Shown here: piece by piece, positions 39,066 to 50,917 of the stretch
Layout: every line of letters starts with the position of its first letter
How positions within the stretch are numbered: position 1 is the stretch's first letter
Assembly: GCA_014281115.1 (NCBI GenBank)
Contig: JACONQ010000006.1
Location: 1,984,001 to 2,048,000, forward strand
Direction: 5' to 3'
Length of the DNA stretch: 64,000 bases
Origin: Laburnicola sp. R22_1
Lineage: Eukaryota > Ascomycota > Dothideomycetes > Pleosporales > Didymosphaeriaceae
The notes under the pieces: model-generated
What the model was told of the DNA's origin: nothing
The model's input: the letters and a program-made list of their open reading frames with translations, nothing else
The model's database searches: none
Position numbers and translations under genes: made by a program

Positions 39066-39861
39066 GCGCGCGCGCGCGTGGAGCGGAGGAAAGCGGAGGC
39101 GTAGTAGGGGTGCGTGGTGGATATATGTGGCGTGTGGGTGTGGGTGGATAGTACGCAGCGGATTTCTCGTTACTCCGGCCTGGTGGATCCTCCATTTGGA
39201 CGGGACGCCTATGGGGAGTGAGCGAGGGGAGGGGAGGCGTTTTCGTGGCGATGATGGATGCGGATGCTGTCTCGTCTCGTCTTGCCTGGCGGGGTGGGAG
39301 GGGTTATATACAATGAATAGACCGACTGCCATTTACACATCATCATCATCATCATCATCATCTCTCTCTCTCTCCCTCTCTCTTACCTGCCTTCGTTTGT
39401 TTGTTTGTCTGTCTGTCGACGAGTGCTCCACTCCACTCCTTGCCTGGATCAAGTACACCTACGGAATTACAACCCCCCGGCAAGAGTCTTGGATGGTGTG
39501 TTCAAAGGCATGCATACGGACGGATTGTACCGGGATATAGAGCGTGAGTGCCTCTCTCTGTCTGTGACGTGTCTCGTCCAGCCAGCCTCATACGACGCCG
39601 CAACCTCGAACAAGATTGAAAAAAAAAGGCGACGGCATAGCAGCCTACTTTGTAAACTTGGTACCGCTGCCCTCTGGTCTCCTATTTCTCATCCCGATGA
39701 AACCACATTCTTCCGCAGTGTCAAGACGGAGAACGACGTGCACACTGCCCCGCCCAAGAACCCCATTCACAGTTAAGCAAAAACATCAAATGTTCATACA
39801 AGGGTATCATTTCTCCCACTCACCCACACACACACACCACAAACCCCCCATCTAATCTTCA
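39066..39861. other. Convergent intergenic region with microsatellite
   Basis: Lies between the cytochrome b5 and ENP2 3' ends. It carries a (CAT)n tract (~39338-39361) directly followed by (CT)n (~39362-39384) and TTTG/TCTG repeats. No gene seen. Confidence 0.7.
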
Positions 39862-42130
39862 CTACATCCCTATAAAAACATTATTACTCGCGCTCCTCCT
39901 CTCCTTCATCCGCTCATGCCTCTGTCCCTGCCCCCCATCCACCCTCTTCTTCCCCTTCTTCTCCGGCTGAAACGTAATCTCGCGCTCGCCCAGCACCGTC
40001 GTCGTCGACCCACCACCCACCTGCCTCCTCTCCTTGAGCTTCGAAACCCGCGCTCCAAACGTGCGATCACGGCTCGGCTCCGTCCTCCGCGCCGAAGACG
40101 AAGACGAAACCACCATCTGTGGACCCTGCGGCTTCTTGCCCGACCTTTTGTACGACGACGTAGAGATGCGGTTGGAATCTTGTTTCCGGGCAACGACAGG
40201 TCGCGCGTCTTCGGCTTCTTCGCTGTCGGAAGAAGCCTCCGAGTCCGACGAGCCTCTCCGCGACTCGAGTTCTTCTTGCTCGACTGCCGTGAGGCCTTTT
40301 GGTAGTCTGGTGCTCGGGTTGATAGCGTTGAACTCGTGGCTCTCCTCGTCGACTTGGAATTCCTCGTCTTCGAACAAGCGCGCGAAACGCGGGTCGGAGA
40401 GTACGCCGCCAGCTGGCTTAGGCTCCGGCTCTTCGATCTCGCCAACCGCAGGCGCTGCATCGCCAGGGAGCATGTCGTCGCCGCCGCCCCTTTCGAGCAC
40501 GCGTTTAGCGCGTCTCCGCTCCGCTTTTTCTTCGCGCTCGAGGATCTTCTCGGCGAGTTTGCGGTTGACTTTGACGGCGATCTTTTTGTTGCCTCGGATG
40601 CGAGATTCACGCTCCTTGGATATCTTCGCTTGGATGCTCTTCTGGCGTTCCTCTTGCCAAAGATCGGGGTTGGAGATGAGCCTTGCCTCTTCGTATAGCT
40701 TCTGCGCGACAAAGTACCCGTGCATGTACGGACGCAGGAGACTCGTGGTGCCGATGAGATGGTCAAGATGCAGGGTGCGGAGTTGCTCCAACGTGAGGAA
40801 CTTGAAGTTGTCATAGACTTCGCCAGCCGGCGACTTGTTGAACGAGTTCGGATCGTTGGGGTCTTCGGCCATCTCCTCTACGATATTGTCGAGGAAGGCG
40901 CACCATTTTGGTGCGGGTCCCAACTGTGGAATGAAAAAGGCATGCTGTTGTTTCCCTTCATTGGCGGTCAAAAGCATCCCGCTATCCTTGCACCATTCCA
41001 CATGATTCAGATCCACACTGGGTTCAACAGACGTCCAGTGTGCCCCGTCCCTTCTGTCCCATATCTTGATGATGCGTTTGTCGGACGTGAGGATTTTAGA
41101 CTCGGTGGCTTGGGCGCGGGAGGAAGTATTGAGGTAGATGATGTTCTGGATGGGGTAGCCGTAGCCTTGGTCTTTTTTCAAGAGTGGTACGGGCGACCTT
41201 AGGTCGTATAGGTGCACTAAACCACTGGAGTTGCCCGTCGCTAGTTCCAAACCGGAAGGATTGAACTGCAGAGCGGTGATTCCGGAGCTTCCTTCAAAGG
41301 CATCGATAGGGGCGGAAAGTATGCCGGCTCGGTGTCTTGACCGAGGATCCCAGAATTCGACTGTGCCCAGTGATGTGCCGAACGCCAGGAGGTTATGACT
41401 GTCCTCTGCTATCGCTCCAGTGTTCACGCTACCAGCGTGGATCCCGCCTTGGAGTCCAACGCCCGGCGCTCCCAGGTCGTCTCCCCCAACGTCAACTTCA
41501 TAGCTCTTCATGAAACGGCCGACCTCCAGATTCAGTCGGTACACTTCCCCCATGCCTTCTGCGTTGACGCCCACTGCGGGGATAAGTGCTTCTGCCGAAT
41601 GCCTGTCATATACGAGGTCGCGTCCATGTCTCGGTATCCGCGTTCTGTAGTGCAGGTTACCGGCGGTGTGGAGGTCGATGAAGCGGTCGGTCTGGAGGTG
41701 CTAGTGTATTGTTAGTAGTCTGCTAGACTGCCTACTTGTCATCTGTAACCTACGATGGACTTGGTGTAGTCGGCCGAAAGCAGCTGGAAGGTCTGGTTTA
41801 GGGAATCTGTGTGGCGCTCAAACGACAGGGCCAGCTGCGACAGGTTGTGTACGTGGATCTGAGGTTTGTATGTTCCTGTGGACATGACCTGAAGCTGTTA
41901 GCCATGGGGGATGCGAGCAGCTTCCTCACCCATTCGCCATCTTCGCTCACGCGCACGCACTGGCTGGCTTCATTGAACTCAAAGTCCTGGAGCAGCTCGA
42001 CGCGGTTGTTGAACTCTGCATCTTGCTTCAAGCTTCGTTTGCGGCGCCTCACGAGCCAGTCCGGCAGCGGGCGCGCCTCGGCTCCCGAGATGGTGTAGAC
42101 GGGGACGGTGGAGCCATTGGAGATTTTCAT
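39862..42130 (-). CDS. ENP2: Ribosome biogenesis protein Enp2 (NOL10 homologue)
   Basis: Exons (minus) 41930-42130, 41754-41888 and 39862-41700; 724 residues, close to yeast Enp2. It starts MKISNGSTVPVYTISG, followed by RPLPDWLVRRRKRSLKQD, typical of the family. WD40-like repeats fill the first half (FGTSLGTVEFWDPRSR, GNSSGLVHLYDLRSP, RIIKIWDRRDG). Next come DPNDPNSFNKSPAGEVYDNF, TLEQLRTLHLDHLIGT and a NUC153 motif (DPRFARLFEDEEFQVD). The C-terminus is basic and low-complexity, as expected for a nucleolar protein. Known role: small-subunit processome component needed for 18S rRNA maturation. Intron 1 is only 41 bp. It is divergent from MED13 across 503 bp. Confidence 0.93.
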
Positions 42131-42633
42131 TTGGGAGCTGGTGGTCCGCTGCGACGGAAGGTGGGCGCGGGGGCGGGCAGGGCGGGCGGCGAGAAAAGGT
42201 GGTGGAAAAAAGCGCTGCACGTCGGCGCGTCAGCCCTCAACCTCCGGCCTCCCACGCGTGGGGACTGCCGACCGGCGTCCATCCATCCCTGCCCCCATCT
42301 TCCCTTCCCTATCCCCATTCACATTCTCTGGCCCGGTGCCGCGCATGCATGTTGTGCCATCACCGCGCACTGCTCTTCTCCGCTGCTCCCCAGCACGAGG
42401 TTGCGCCATCTGCCGGCCCCTAGCTCGGCCAACATGGTCCAGCTACCGTGCCATGTCATCTGCATAACCCTCGACGGCCCGATCCCCCAGTCGCCCTTGC
42501 CTCTGCGCCCATAGCCTTCGCATAGCACGCGCGACGCAAAAGGTGGTGTTGATGAAGGTGTACGGCGCCGTCCTGGGATTGCACATTCGACACCAGTACC
42601 ACTTGAGCGTTCCTTAGAGGGCCGTCCTCTCTA
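42131..42633. promoter_or_regulatory. Divergent promoter ENP2 / MED13
   Basis: 503 bp between the two start codons, C/T-rich on the plus strand towards MED13. ORFs here have no features. No recognisable factor sites are claimed. Confidence 0.6.
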
Positions 42634-45600
42634 ATGGAATTTCTCAAGACCTGCGACACCAATGCGCAAGCTATCGTAACGTCACACCCGCCCGCAGCCT
42701 GTCCTCCGCTCACACCCTGCAGGGAGACTTCGAAGCCGTCGCATTCCAGGCCTTCTCAGTTGCCCGCAATCCCACCCGCTCCGCTTCGGGAATCCTGGAC
42801 GGGAGCCCGTCCAACGATATACGCGCCGCCGAGGCTGAGCTGCGCCAGGGACACCATCTTGTCATTCAGGATGCCTCGCGTCCCTGGCTGTGGCTCTTTC
42901 GAGCTGTCACTCTCGACCAGGTGGGCCAGCAACCCACAGAGCTTCCCACGCTGGAGCATTTCCGCCTTCACCGTAAGTACCACTCGAGGCCGACCATGCA
43001 CCACGCTAACACGTCCGAGGGCAACAATACAGCACCATGAAAGCTTTGGAACTAGAACGCCGGACCTTTAAGAGCTCTGCCCAGAGCACGCCATTGTCGG
43101 CCACATCCAACTCGCCTAGTACGCTAGGACCCCAGAAAGGGCAACAACCTGTCAGTTCTCGTCAATCTCAGGGCAGCACCCAGTTGGGCACGTCGGACCA
43201 ACAGCAGTATGACCCGCATGCTATCTATGAACTGTTCACCTCTTCTGTCGTAGCTTTGATATCCTTCCATCTAGTGAAAGACCACAGCGCAGTTGCTTTG
43301 AACTTCCGTACTTTTGCGTCGTCTGCTGCCCTCCAACAAGACGCTCCTTCACCCGGCTCTAGTACAAGACCACCACTTCGGCTTACTACCGTCCAAGTAC
43401 TGTGGGCTAGCTCAGGCACCCTTGTCGTATCAACACTTTCACTAATCAAGCCTGACCTCCACTGCCTAGACCAAATAACATCAGATGAAGAGCAAAAACG
43501 CCTCATCGGCACATGCGTACGTGTCGCTCCGAATGGCATGCTTGCCAAGGTCATAAGCTTCACCGATCCATTAGAAACCGCCACCGAGGATGTCGCCCCC
43601 AAATTGCAGCGGAAACGACCAAAAGCCAGCCCGCTAGAGAGAAGCATAGAGAGATGGAAGGCCTCTGTGAAACAGTGGCTGGCATGGAAAGGCTATTCGA
43701 TCCCTTCCCTTGAAAGCAAGGCGGCGTGGGTGAGAATCCAACCCGCTTACGAGAGTCGATCCGTCTCAGTGAGTCCGGCACCATTCAGACCCGCTCGTGA
43801 CATCATGTGGCCCCGAGCGCTGTGCTTTTACTTCGGTGATTCAACCATGGACCCTCGGCTACAGCCAAACCACGAATATATGCCGCTGCAAGGTGCGGAT
43901 GCGTTGGCATGGTTTGAAACCTCACATACGAAAGGTTTCAATGATCCCATGGACCTTGCACAGCATTGGTACATAGGCAAGGCGGAGCGCGACAAGATTT
44001 TTGAAGCTCGCAAGAAGGCCAAAAGGGTCGAAGAAGAGGCCGCCCGAGCTAAAGAGGAAACCCAAAGCTTGTTCCCTTCGTCACCACTCAACGCTCGGAT
44101 TGGGACCTACGGCGACCTTCAAAGCGTCAGCGGTGTGTACCCAACTCCACCTGATGGAGTTCCGCCGGGGACTGCGGTATCTAGTGGCGACACTCCAAGT
44201 GTTTCTGGTTTGGCTACTAATGTCATCTTAGCGCCCGGCGGCAACAATCCAGTCATCAATCTCTCTGCTCCGCCAGAAACTACGTCCGCCGACGCACAAC
44301 AACAGCCTTTAACGTCGTCCGACCTCCCTGTCCCGTACGACGAGTACCATGCAGACGGCAACAATGACGATCTCTTTGAAGATATTGAGGAGGATCGTTA
44401 TGAAGAGGGGAACGGCGTCACCGATGCTGATTTCAACTTCTTTGACGAACCCGATGAGGAAGACGTGGTAATGCCAGATGCTCCAACGATCGAGGAGTCG
44501 AAACCACTATCCGATAAGAAACGCGCCAAAGAGAAGAGAGCATCTACTCCTCTTCGCGCACCGGTAAAAGAAGAGCCTCCAGATCCGATGACTGCATTAG
44601 ACGATGCCTTAGCTTCAGCGTCTGCTGAACAGAGCATGCAAGATATGAAAATAGAGACACAGTCGGGCAAAGAAGAAGAAGCTGCTGCTCCGACGCCCGT
44701 GCCAGCAAATCCACCACAACCCGAGATTGTTCCCGCTCAAGCTCTTGACCGAGCTACAAAAGATCCGACGCCTCCGCTAAGCCCCCGGTTCATCGAAGCC
44801 GCTCTTTTGCCATCTCCGAAAAACAAAGTCCCGCCGAGCCATCACCGGAATAGCGTATTTGATCCACTGAACTTCAGTCGGAAAATGAGCATCTCGGATG
44901 CAAAATACAAAATTGGGCGTTTTGGCTTCACGAGCGAGAAGCCCAAGAAAACAGATGAGATTAAAGACGATGATGACAGATCAAAAAGTCTGCGCGACCT
45001 TCCGCTCTTGACCAAACTTCGGTATGCCATTGGTGTAGCCTCTGCGGATAGCCGTGTGGGTGCCATTCCAGTCGCTGCGCCTGACAGTGATATTTCGGAC
45101 ACGTCTAGCGAGATTTCGTCGGTAGTTGACGATGAGGAAGACGATGTTACTTCAATCGGCCTTGGACCACTACCTGCAAGTCTCATCATACCGATCAAGC
45201 GAAAGTTACCCAGTGAGGGCACTTCGACTCCACTATCCGCAACTTCGTTTGCCGACTCTTTTGGCGGCGATTTTGGAGAGCTGGCGGGATTGCAGACTGA
45301 TGAAGCAGCTTTAGGATCTCTCGAGCCGACATCATGGGACTGGTCACTACTGCATGCTCCTCAACCGAAAGAGCTACTCTCTAACGGCTCGCGTTACAGC
45401 ATTCCTGGTTTCGCACCTATATTCTCATCAGTACCGAATACTCCGACTTCACCACCGGATCTCTCCATGGATCTTATAGAAGAACCGCCCTTGAGTGGGA
45501 AGGACAGTATTGCAATAGCGCAAATAGCCACCGCTCAAATTGCCTCTGCGACGTTGGATATCCTACAGGAGGGCCCTGTCGGCTATATGGACCGACCTCT

Positions 45601-47581
45601 TTCTGAGGCTTTTTGGCAGGGTGCTGTCAAGACGATCTTCCCGAAAGCAGTAGGCTGCAATACAATAGCCCTTGCGTCCATTCAAGACGTGTACCCGCCT
45701 ATTTACGCGCAGATGAAGGGGCAACAGAGACCCCCGCCACGCAAAGCAAACGAAACTGCCACCACGCTAGGGCATCACATGAACCAAATCAACCCTCCAT
45801 ATATTCGAGTGCGACGGGCAGATACTTTATGGGACCTGCTGCCGCCCGCACTGTCATTTTGGGAACCACTAGGTCTCTCGCCTTGCAGCCCATCGAAAAA
45901 TGTGGTAGCTTTTGGCATTTACCCTTATAGCGAAGCACTAAACCCTTGCGTGGAAAGCTTCCTAGTCAACATGCAGCTCGCGTTCGACAGCTGTAAACTT
46001 GGCAACCATGCCCGCGTGGACGTTGTGCCCGAGTATGCCGGCGGCTTGGTACCTTGCAAAATCACTTCTCCATCTTCCACACGCGTCGCGTTAAGAGCTT
46101 TTCGGAACACTTGCATTCAGCTTGGCAAGACGCTAGCTGCCAAGCATGCGCAGATGCGAGACAAGGACGATTCAAAGATCGATGCCTTTGTGATCTACAT
46201 TATCGACCCTTTCGAAAAGAGTTCCGCAATATGGGAACTCTGTTCCGCTTTTTGGGCATTGTTTCAGTCGTATGGGCAAGGTCCACCTGGCCGACCTGAA
46301 CAGGTGCAGAAGCCCGATCTTGTGCTTCAGATCGTGCCAATAAAGTATGTGGCTTCATTCGAGGCACCCGTCATCCTGGACTCTAGTACTTATACCCGTC
46401 TTGCGCGAGAGGTGTACGACCGCTGCCCACCCAGTGCGCCGAGCGAAGAGAAGACGCCGCTTAGCATATACACAGCGCCATCTTTCCAGCTGGAAGAACC
46501 TATTCCGCGACTGATTCCATTCAAGCTCAATGCAGACACCCCGCAAGACTTACTTCGCGAGAACTCATATATGCACATTGGCTACGCGGTTAGTCTTGAC
46601 GGGACTTGGGTAACTGTAGCTTGGTCCGACACTTGTGGAAAGTCACAGACGGTTGTATCCTACAATCTCGGGCTGCGTCCCTTTAGTGAGATTGCGCAAG
46701 AGGTATGGCAGACCACTATCGAAATCCTTCAAGCGCGCAGAGTCACATGGCGCGTGTGCATCGCCAGAGCCGGTTTTATGGAGCGGGAAGAGTTTGAAGC
46801 TTGGGTGTTCCTCGTTTCATGTCCCACACAACTCAGCCTATTCATCACTATCCTCACCCTGGACACAGAGCCCCATCTGAAGTTCACTCCTACAATGCCC
46901 TCCACGAACCCATCCGGCAACCCGTCCAGTGCCCCACACGCCTCCACCAACACGCCAGGCTCCACACCACAAGCGGTGGTCTCCCCCGAACAAGGCCTCA
47001 CTCCGGCAGCAACGCCAACCGTAGACAATTCTTCTGAGCCAGCTACAGACCCTGACGCCCGCCTCGTCGACATAACCGACGACACGTGGGGTATCATTCT
47101 CGCCCATCGCATGCACAATTCGAACTCCACCAACGAGTACCGCCCCGCTCTCATATCTGGCCTCCTCTGCAAACGCGGCTGTAGCGCCGCGACCACTGCC
47201 CCACCCTCATCCCCCGGCCCCCTCGTCGGTCCCATCGTCTCGGCCATTAACATTCTCTGGATGGGTGCCGTGAATCCTACGCGCGCCGCTACGTCCCCCT
47301 TCCCTAGTGGTGACGGAATCTCGCCTGGCGGCGGCAACATGCCTGTAGGGACCGGCACGAGTCCCCAGGAGAGGAGCTATTCCAGTCTGACGTGGACGCC
47401 AACGGTGCAAACGCGGACTGCGGCGGAGAATATGCTGCGAGAGGTACTGGGGCAATATAGGGGGCTGGGACTGTTGGCTAGGTTGAGAGGCGTGAGGGGG
47501 TGTAGGCATGGTGCTGTGCCGTGGCATGTTGCGGTTGCCGTAAAGGGAGTCGAGGGATTGGCGGCGTGTGCGCCTCCTTGA
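42634..47581 (+). CDS. SSN2: Mediator subunit 13 (Ssn2/Srb9)
   Basis: Exons 42634-42675, 42723-42972 and 43020-47581; 1617 residues. The first exon gives MEFLKTCDTNAQAI and the second GDFEAVAFQAFSVARNPTRS, then LEHFRLH, which is the conserved Med13 N-terminus; both introns are 47 bp. I chose the acceptor at 43019 because the more obvious CAG at 43032 would cause a stop. A large Ser/Pro/acidic middle follows (FEDIEEDRYEEGN, DEPDEEDVVMPDA). The C-terminal domain includes YIIDPFEKSSAIWELCSAFW, LHIGYAV-like sequence, VTVAWSDTCGKS and RVTWRVCIARAGFMEREEFE. Known role: links the Cdk8-cyclin C kinase module to core Mediator and represses or tunes transcription. Confidence 0.93.
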
Positions 47582-48129
47582 TCTTTTTCCTTTCATTTTT
47601 TTTCGCGTTGTTCTGGATGTTTGGGCATGTTTGGCATGTTTGGCATTTCTAGGTATTCATTCCAGGGGGATTTGGACTTCAATACGGCGCTTGGGGGGAA
47701 TACCATTCTTAGGCCAAAAGCAAGGGAGGGAAGGGGACTTTATTATAGTTTGTGCATGGAGGGGTTCTCACGCATTCTTGCCTCGATTTATTACCTATCC
47801 CAATCCATCCATACTCACCGACAATCGTGCCAGCTCAGCCGTTCCCGTCCTCCGAACTACCACCCCGCGGGCGCAGCACCCCAGTCACCCAACCCAAAGA
47901 ATATAAAACGCATTAAACGAGCAACATAACAACTTGGCATGCACAAATCACTGATCAACCAATCAACCATTTAATCAATCAATCATCCAACCAAGCCTAA
48001 AAATAAAAAACAACACAGCTATACATTGATTCCCATTTCACCACGCCCAATAAAATAAAATACAAACAAGTCAAAGTCAAGAAGAACAAACACTGTATGT
48101 AATGTATCTAATTCTCGATGCCCAAATGA
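47582..48129. other. Intergenic interval downstream of MED13
   Basis: T-rich then A/C-rich sequence (for example repeated AATCAATCA/ACCAACCA words at 47950-47995). ORFs over the MED13 3' end have no features. No gene seen. Confidence 0.6.
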
Positions 48130-48954
48130 TCAACCGTATGCTTCTGCTTCTGCTTCTGCTTCTGCTTCTGCTTCTGCGTCATTTCCAGCTTCCCCTGCTG
48201 CTTGCGCTTGCCCTATTTCCCGGCTCTTCTGGTGCTTTGTCCCCTGTGTGTAGGCGGCGCCTTGGCCTGAGGCGTGGCCGGCTGCTGCGGAGGCTGTAGG
48301 GGGGTGTTATTAGTGTTGTTTTCAAGGTGTTTGTTTCATTTTGGTGGGTTTGAGATTCGGGCTTTAGAGGTGGTGTGGTGGAGGTGGATTGGGGGGGGGG
48401 GACACAGGCAGAGGCAGGGGCCAAGGGGAAAGGATAGCATTACGTTGCTTTTGGGAGTACTCGTGTTTTTTTGGCTTTTGGCTTTTGGAGGGAGATGGAT
48501 GGATGGAAAGACGGATGGAAAGACGGAGGCTATTTCGTGAATCGAAGCGCAGGCGGGAGAAATCACTCTCCTTTATCATGGCTATCCTCGACAGTGTGAG
48601 ATGAGCCGTCGGGGTTATGGTGTGTTTCTTTGCGTTTTGAGGAGGCGGGGGGGTTAGTCGCGTTAATTATGGGACGATTTGAAAGGGGAGGGGGGGGGGT
48701 TGGGATGGGGTGGAGGTGGTGGTGCGGAATGGAGTACTCTGGGTTGTGTGTGCGTGCATTCGGTGTGATGTAGTAATACTAGAGGGAAATGAAATCGTGA
48801 TATCGAGGAAAGTAGGGAGGGAGAGGCAGCGTACAGATGCATTGGCAGAAGCGTGGTGTTCCTGCGTTTCGACATCGCGGACCTGTTGTTTTTGTCCTTG
48901 GTGGTGTTGTTGGACTTGCTGCTGTTGGTCGGTTTTGCTGAGGGCGCGGGACAT
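48130..48954 (-). CDS. Possible small Gln-rich / Ala-Glu-repeat protein
   Basis: First exon 48835-48954 reads MSRALSKTDQQQQVQQHHQG and a further 20 polar residues, ending at a GTACGC donor. The last exon (~48292 down to the stop at 48130) follows a good CTACAG acceptor and reads SAAAGHASGQGAAYTQGTKH, later an (EA)n run and Tyr-Gly at the end. A small middle exon ending CAAC|GTAATG near 48444 (PKKHEYSQKQ) would join both in phase, but its 5' limit is uncertain. Composition (Gln, His, Ala, Glu, Lys, Gly) suggests a hydrophilic, disordered, possibly stress- or conidia-related protein; that is inference only. Alternative: chance ORFs in simple-sequence DNA. Confidence 0.38.
48138..48178 (-). repeat. 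(GCAGAA)n hexanucleotide microsatellite
   Basis: About six copies, CTTCTG on the plus strand. In the proposed minus-strand gene it encodes the (Ala-Glu)n run just before the stop. Confidence 0.95.
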
Positions 48955-49245
48955 GTTGGTGGGTTGGGTTAGGGGTTAAATTGATTTCGTAGTAGACAAT
49001 TGTAAGGCGGGATCGAGTGTTAATAATTCTAGGACGGCAGGGAGATCGCATAAGTATGGATACGGCTATGCTGTGGTGTTTGTGGCGCGCTGATGCAATG
49101 ATGTCATCCCGTAGTGCGAGGTTGGGGTTGGGTACCATGGTACGGTCATGTAAGCGAACCAGTTTTTTGTATCCTAGCACAGTCGAGGGCGGGCAAGGGT
49201 TTCACGAGCATGGATAGTTTAAACATCGCGGAAACTTAATGCGAT

Positions 49246-50607
49246 TTAATACGCCAGTAATTCAAACAGGTTGTCCCAAAAACCCAAATCATACACATTC
49301 TCAACAGCAGCAAGATCCCATATGCGCTCGAAACTCTCCTTATCCGCGACGGATTGTATACGAGGTGGAAGAGCTGTTGGGGCCTGCCCATCTGTTGTGC
49401 GGACCAGGATATGTCTGCTTTCTATCGGCCAGGTTGTGGGTGGTTCTTCGTCTTCTGGTGGGGTCTCAGGTGGTGTAGGCATAGGTGATCCTGAAGACGA
49501 AGATTGGGCCGGGTCCTCAAGCATGGGCTCCTTGGGCCGATAATCCCGCATGGTTTCTTCTTTGCGCTTGCCGAGGAAGACGACGCCATCTGCGATCTCT
49601 TCGGCCCAATCGGCCCATTTAGAGCTCTCGTTGGTAGTCATACCTGCGTAGATGAGGTAGAGATGGTAGCCTAGGAGACCGAGAGGTAGCGGCCATGTGA
49701 GGAGGGCTAGTAATCCGACGCCGGCTGCAGAGACACCGCCGATGTCAATGTAGATGCCGACGTAGGTGAGGAAGTAGTGCAGCTTCCTATCTCCGTATGT
49801 AGCCCAACTCGAAGTGTTGGACCCTGGGCTTGGCTTGTACCTGTACCAATGCTCGTATCTGGCGTAATATTTATCTACTTTAGGACCCAAGGCGAAGTAC
49901 GCAAGATAGGCACCGTACGCTATCAGAATGCCTGTAGACAGGAGCAACGCGAGGAACCACTTATGGTTCCCACGTCCGAGGCAGTTGTTCACCCACACGC
50001 AGTGGTGGTCTGCTCGTGCGACACAGGTCTTGCATATGCTGCAGTGCTTGCTACGCGCCGGTTTGTTGAAGTTGCATGTTCTGCATTTCGTTCCGGGGTA
50101 GAAGAGGATCCTATCGTAGGGGTAGTATCGCATTTGCGCCGAGTGGTTCAGCTCTGTGATGGACGTCTCGGGATTCCTCTTGGCACATAGATATGTATAA
50201 AGATATGGCTGCGGCAGGAGTATCACTACGAGGAGCCTGTGGCGTGGAGGAAGCAGGTCCCACACGGCAGGCACAAACAAGCTCGCGCAGATGGTGATTA
50301 GGCCAAGGAAAAAGACCATGACGACCGGGTGCTTCTCGTTCATCAAGTGGTGACCCAGACGGGCGCCACCGCTCGTGATCCGGCCATTCGTGAGCTGGAG
50401 GTCGAGCTTGCGCAGGGCAGAGGGGATGTGGATGACGAGCAGACGGTGGCAGAAGCCGATGGGCGTGTTTCTACGCGTGGTCAGTGTCGTGGGCTTGACG
50501 GGCGGAGACTCGTGGTACCTGAAAGCCGGCGTTCGGCCAAAGAAGGCAATGAAGGTCAAGACGGAGACGGTTATGGTGAAGATGGCGATAGCCCGCAACA
50601 GGGCCAT
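49246..50607 (-). CDS. SWF1: DHHC palmitoyltransferase Swf1
   Basis: Exons 50519-50607 and 49246-50470, 437 residues. The 48-bp intron 50471-50518 (GTACCA...GCGTAG) is in frame, so the unspliced read adds 16 residues. I predict splicing because it joins FFGRTPAFR to NTPIGFCHRLL and both ends fit the consensus. N-terminal TM helix (LLRAIAIFTITVSVLTFIAF), three further TM segments, and the Cys-rich domain CRTCNFNKPARSKHC with DHHCVWVNNCLGRGNHKW, holding the catalytic Cys. Known role: S-acylates SNAREs and other single-TM proteins in the ER and affects actin and vacuole organisation in yeast. The tail is acidic/Pro-rich. It shares a 310-bp divergent promoter with RAP1. Confidence 0.92.
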   Translation of the reverse strand: MALLRAIAIFTITVSVLTFIAFFGRTPAFRYHESPPVKPTTLTTRRNTPIGFCHRLLVIHIPSALRKLDLQLTNGRITSGGARLGHHLMNEKHPVVMVFFLGLITICASLFVPAVWDLLPPRHRLLVVILLPQPYLYTYLCAKRNPETSITELNHSAQMRYYPYDRILFYPGTKCRTCNFNKPARSKHCSICKTCVARADHHCVWVNNCLGRGNHKWFLALLLSTGILIAYGAYLAYFALGPKVDKYYARYEHWYRYKPSPGSNTSSWATYGDRKLHYFLTYVGIYIDIGGVSAAGVGLLALLTWPLPLGLLGYHLYLIYAGMTTNESSKWADWAEEIADGVVFLGKRKEETMRDYRPKEPMLEDPAQSSSSGSPMPTPPETPPEDEEPPTTWPIESRHILVRTTDGQAPTALPPRIQSVADKESFERIWDLAAVENVYDLGFWDNLFELLAY

Positions 50608-50917
50608 GGTGAGAGTCGGTCAAGGTATGCGCATGGCGGGGTATTGTACTTTCACCGAGAGCAGCAGCGACTGTGCACGCAGTCGTTCGTAGTCACTCGT
50701 CGTAAACACCCTTTTACAGTTGTCAGCTGTCCATGACTGCAGAGCAAGCTCGCCCTGCCATCGTGTCGTGGTGAATGCCGCGGTTGAGGCCGGCCTTGCC
50801 AAGCCCACCGCCCGCGTCGGCGCGTGTCACACCAAATCAACGCGTCGCCTCCACTTGCGCCCGCCAGCCCCACCGGCCTTCCTCCCACGGTCAAATCACA
50901 ACGAATCCCCCCACGCC
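50608..50917. promoter_or_regulatory. Divergent promoter SWF1 / RAP1
   Basis: 310 bp between the two start codons. No motif is asserted; ORFs across it are read-throughs from the RAP1 first exon. Confidence 0.6.
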
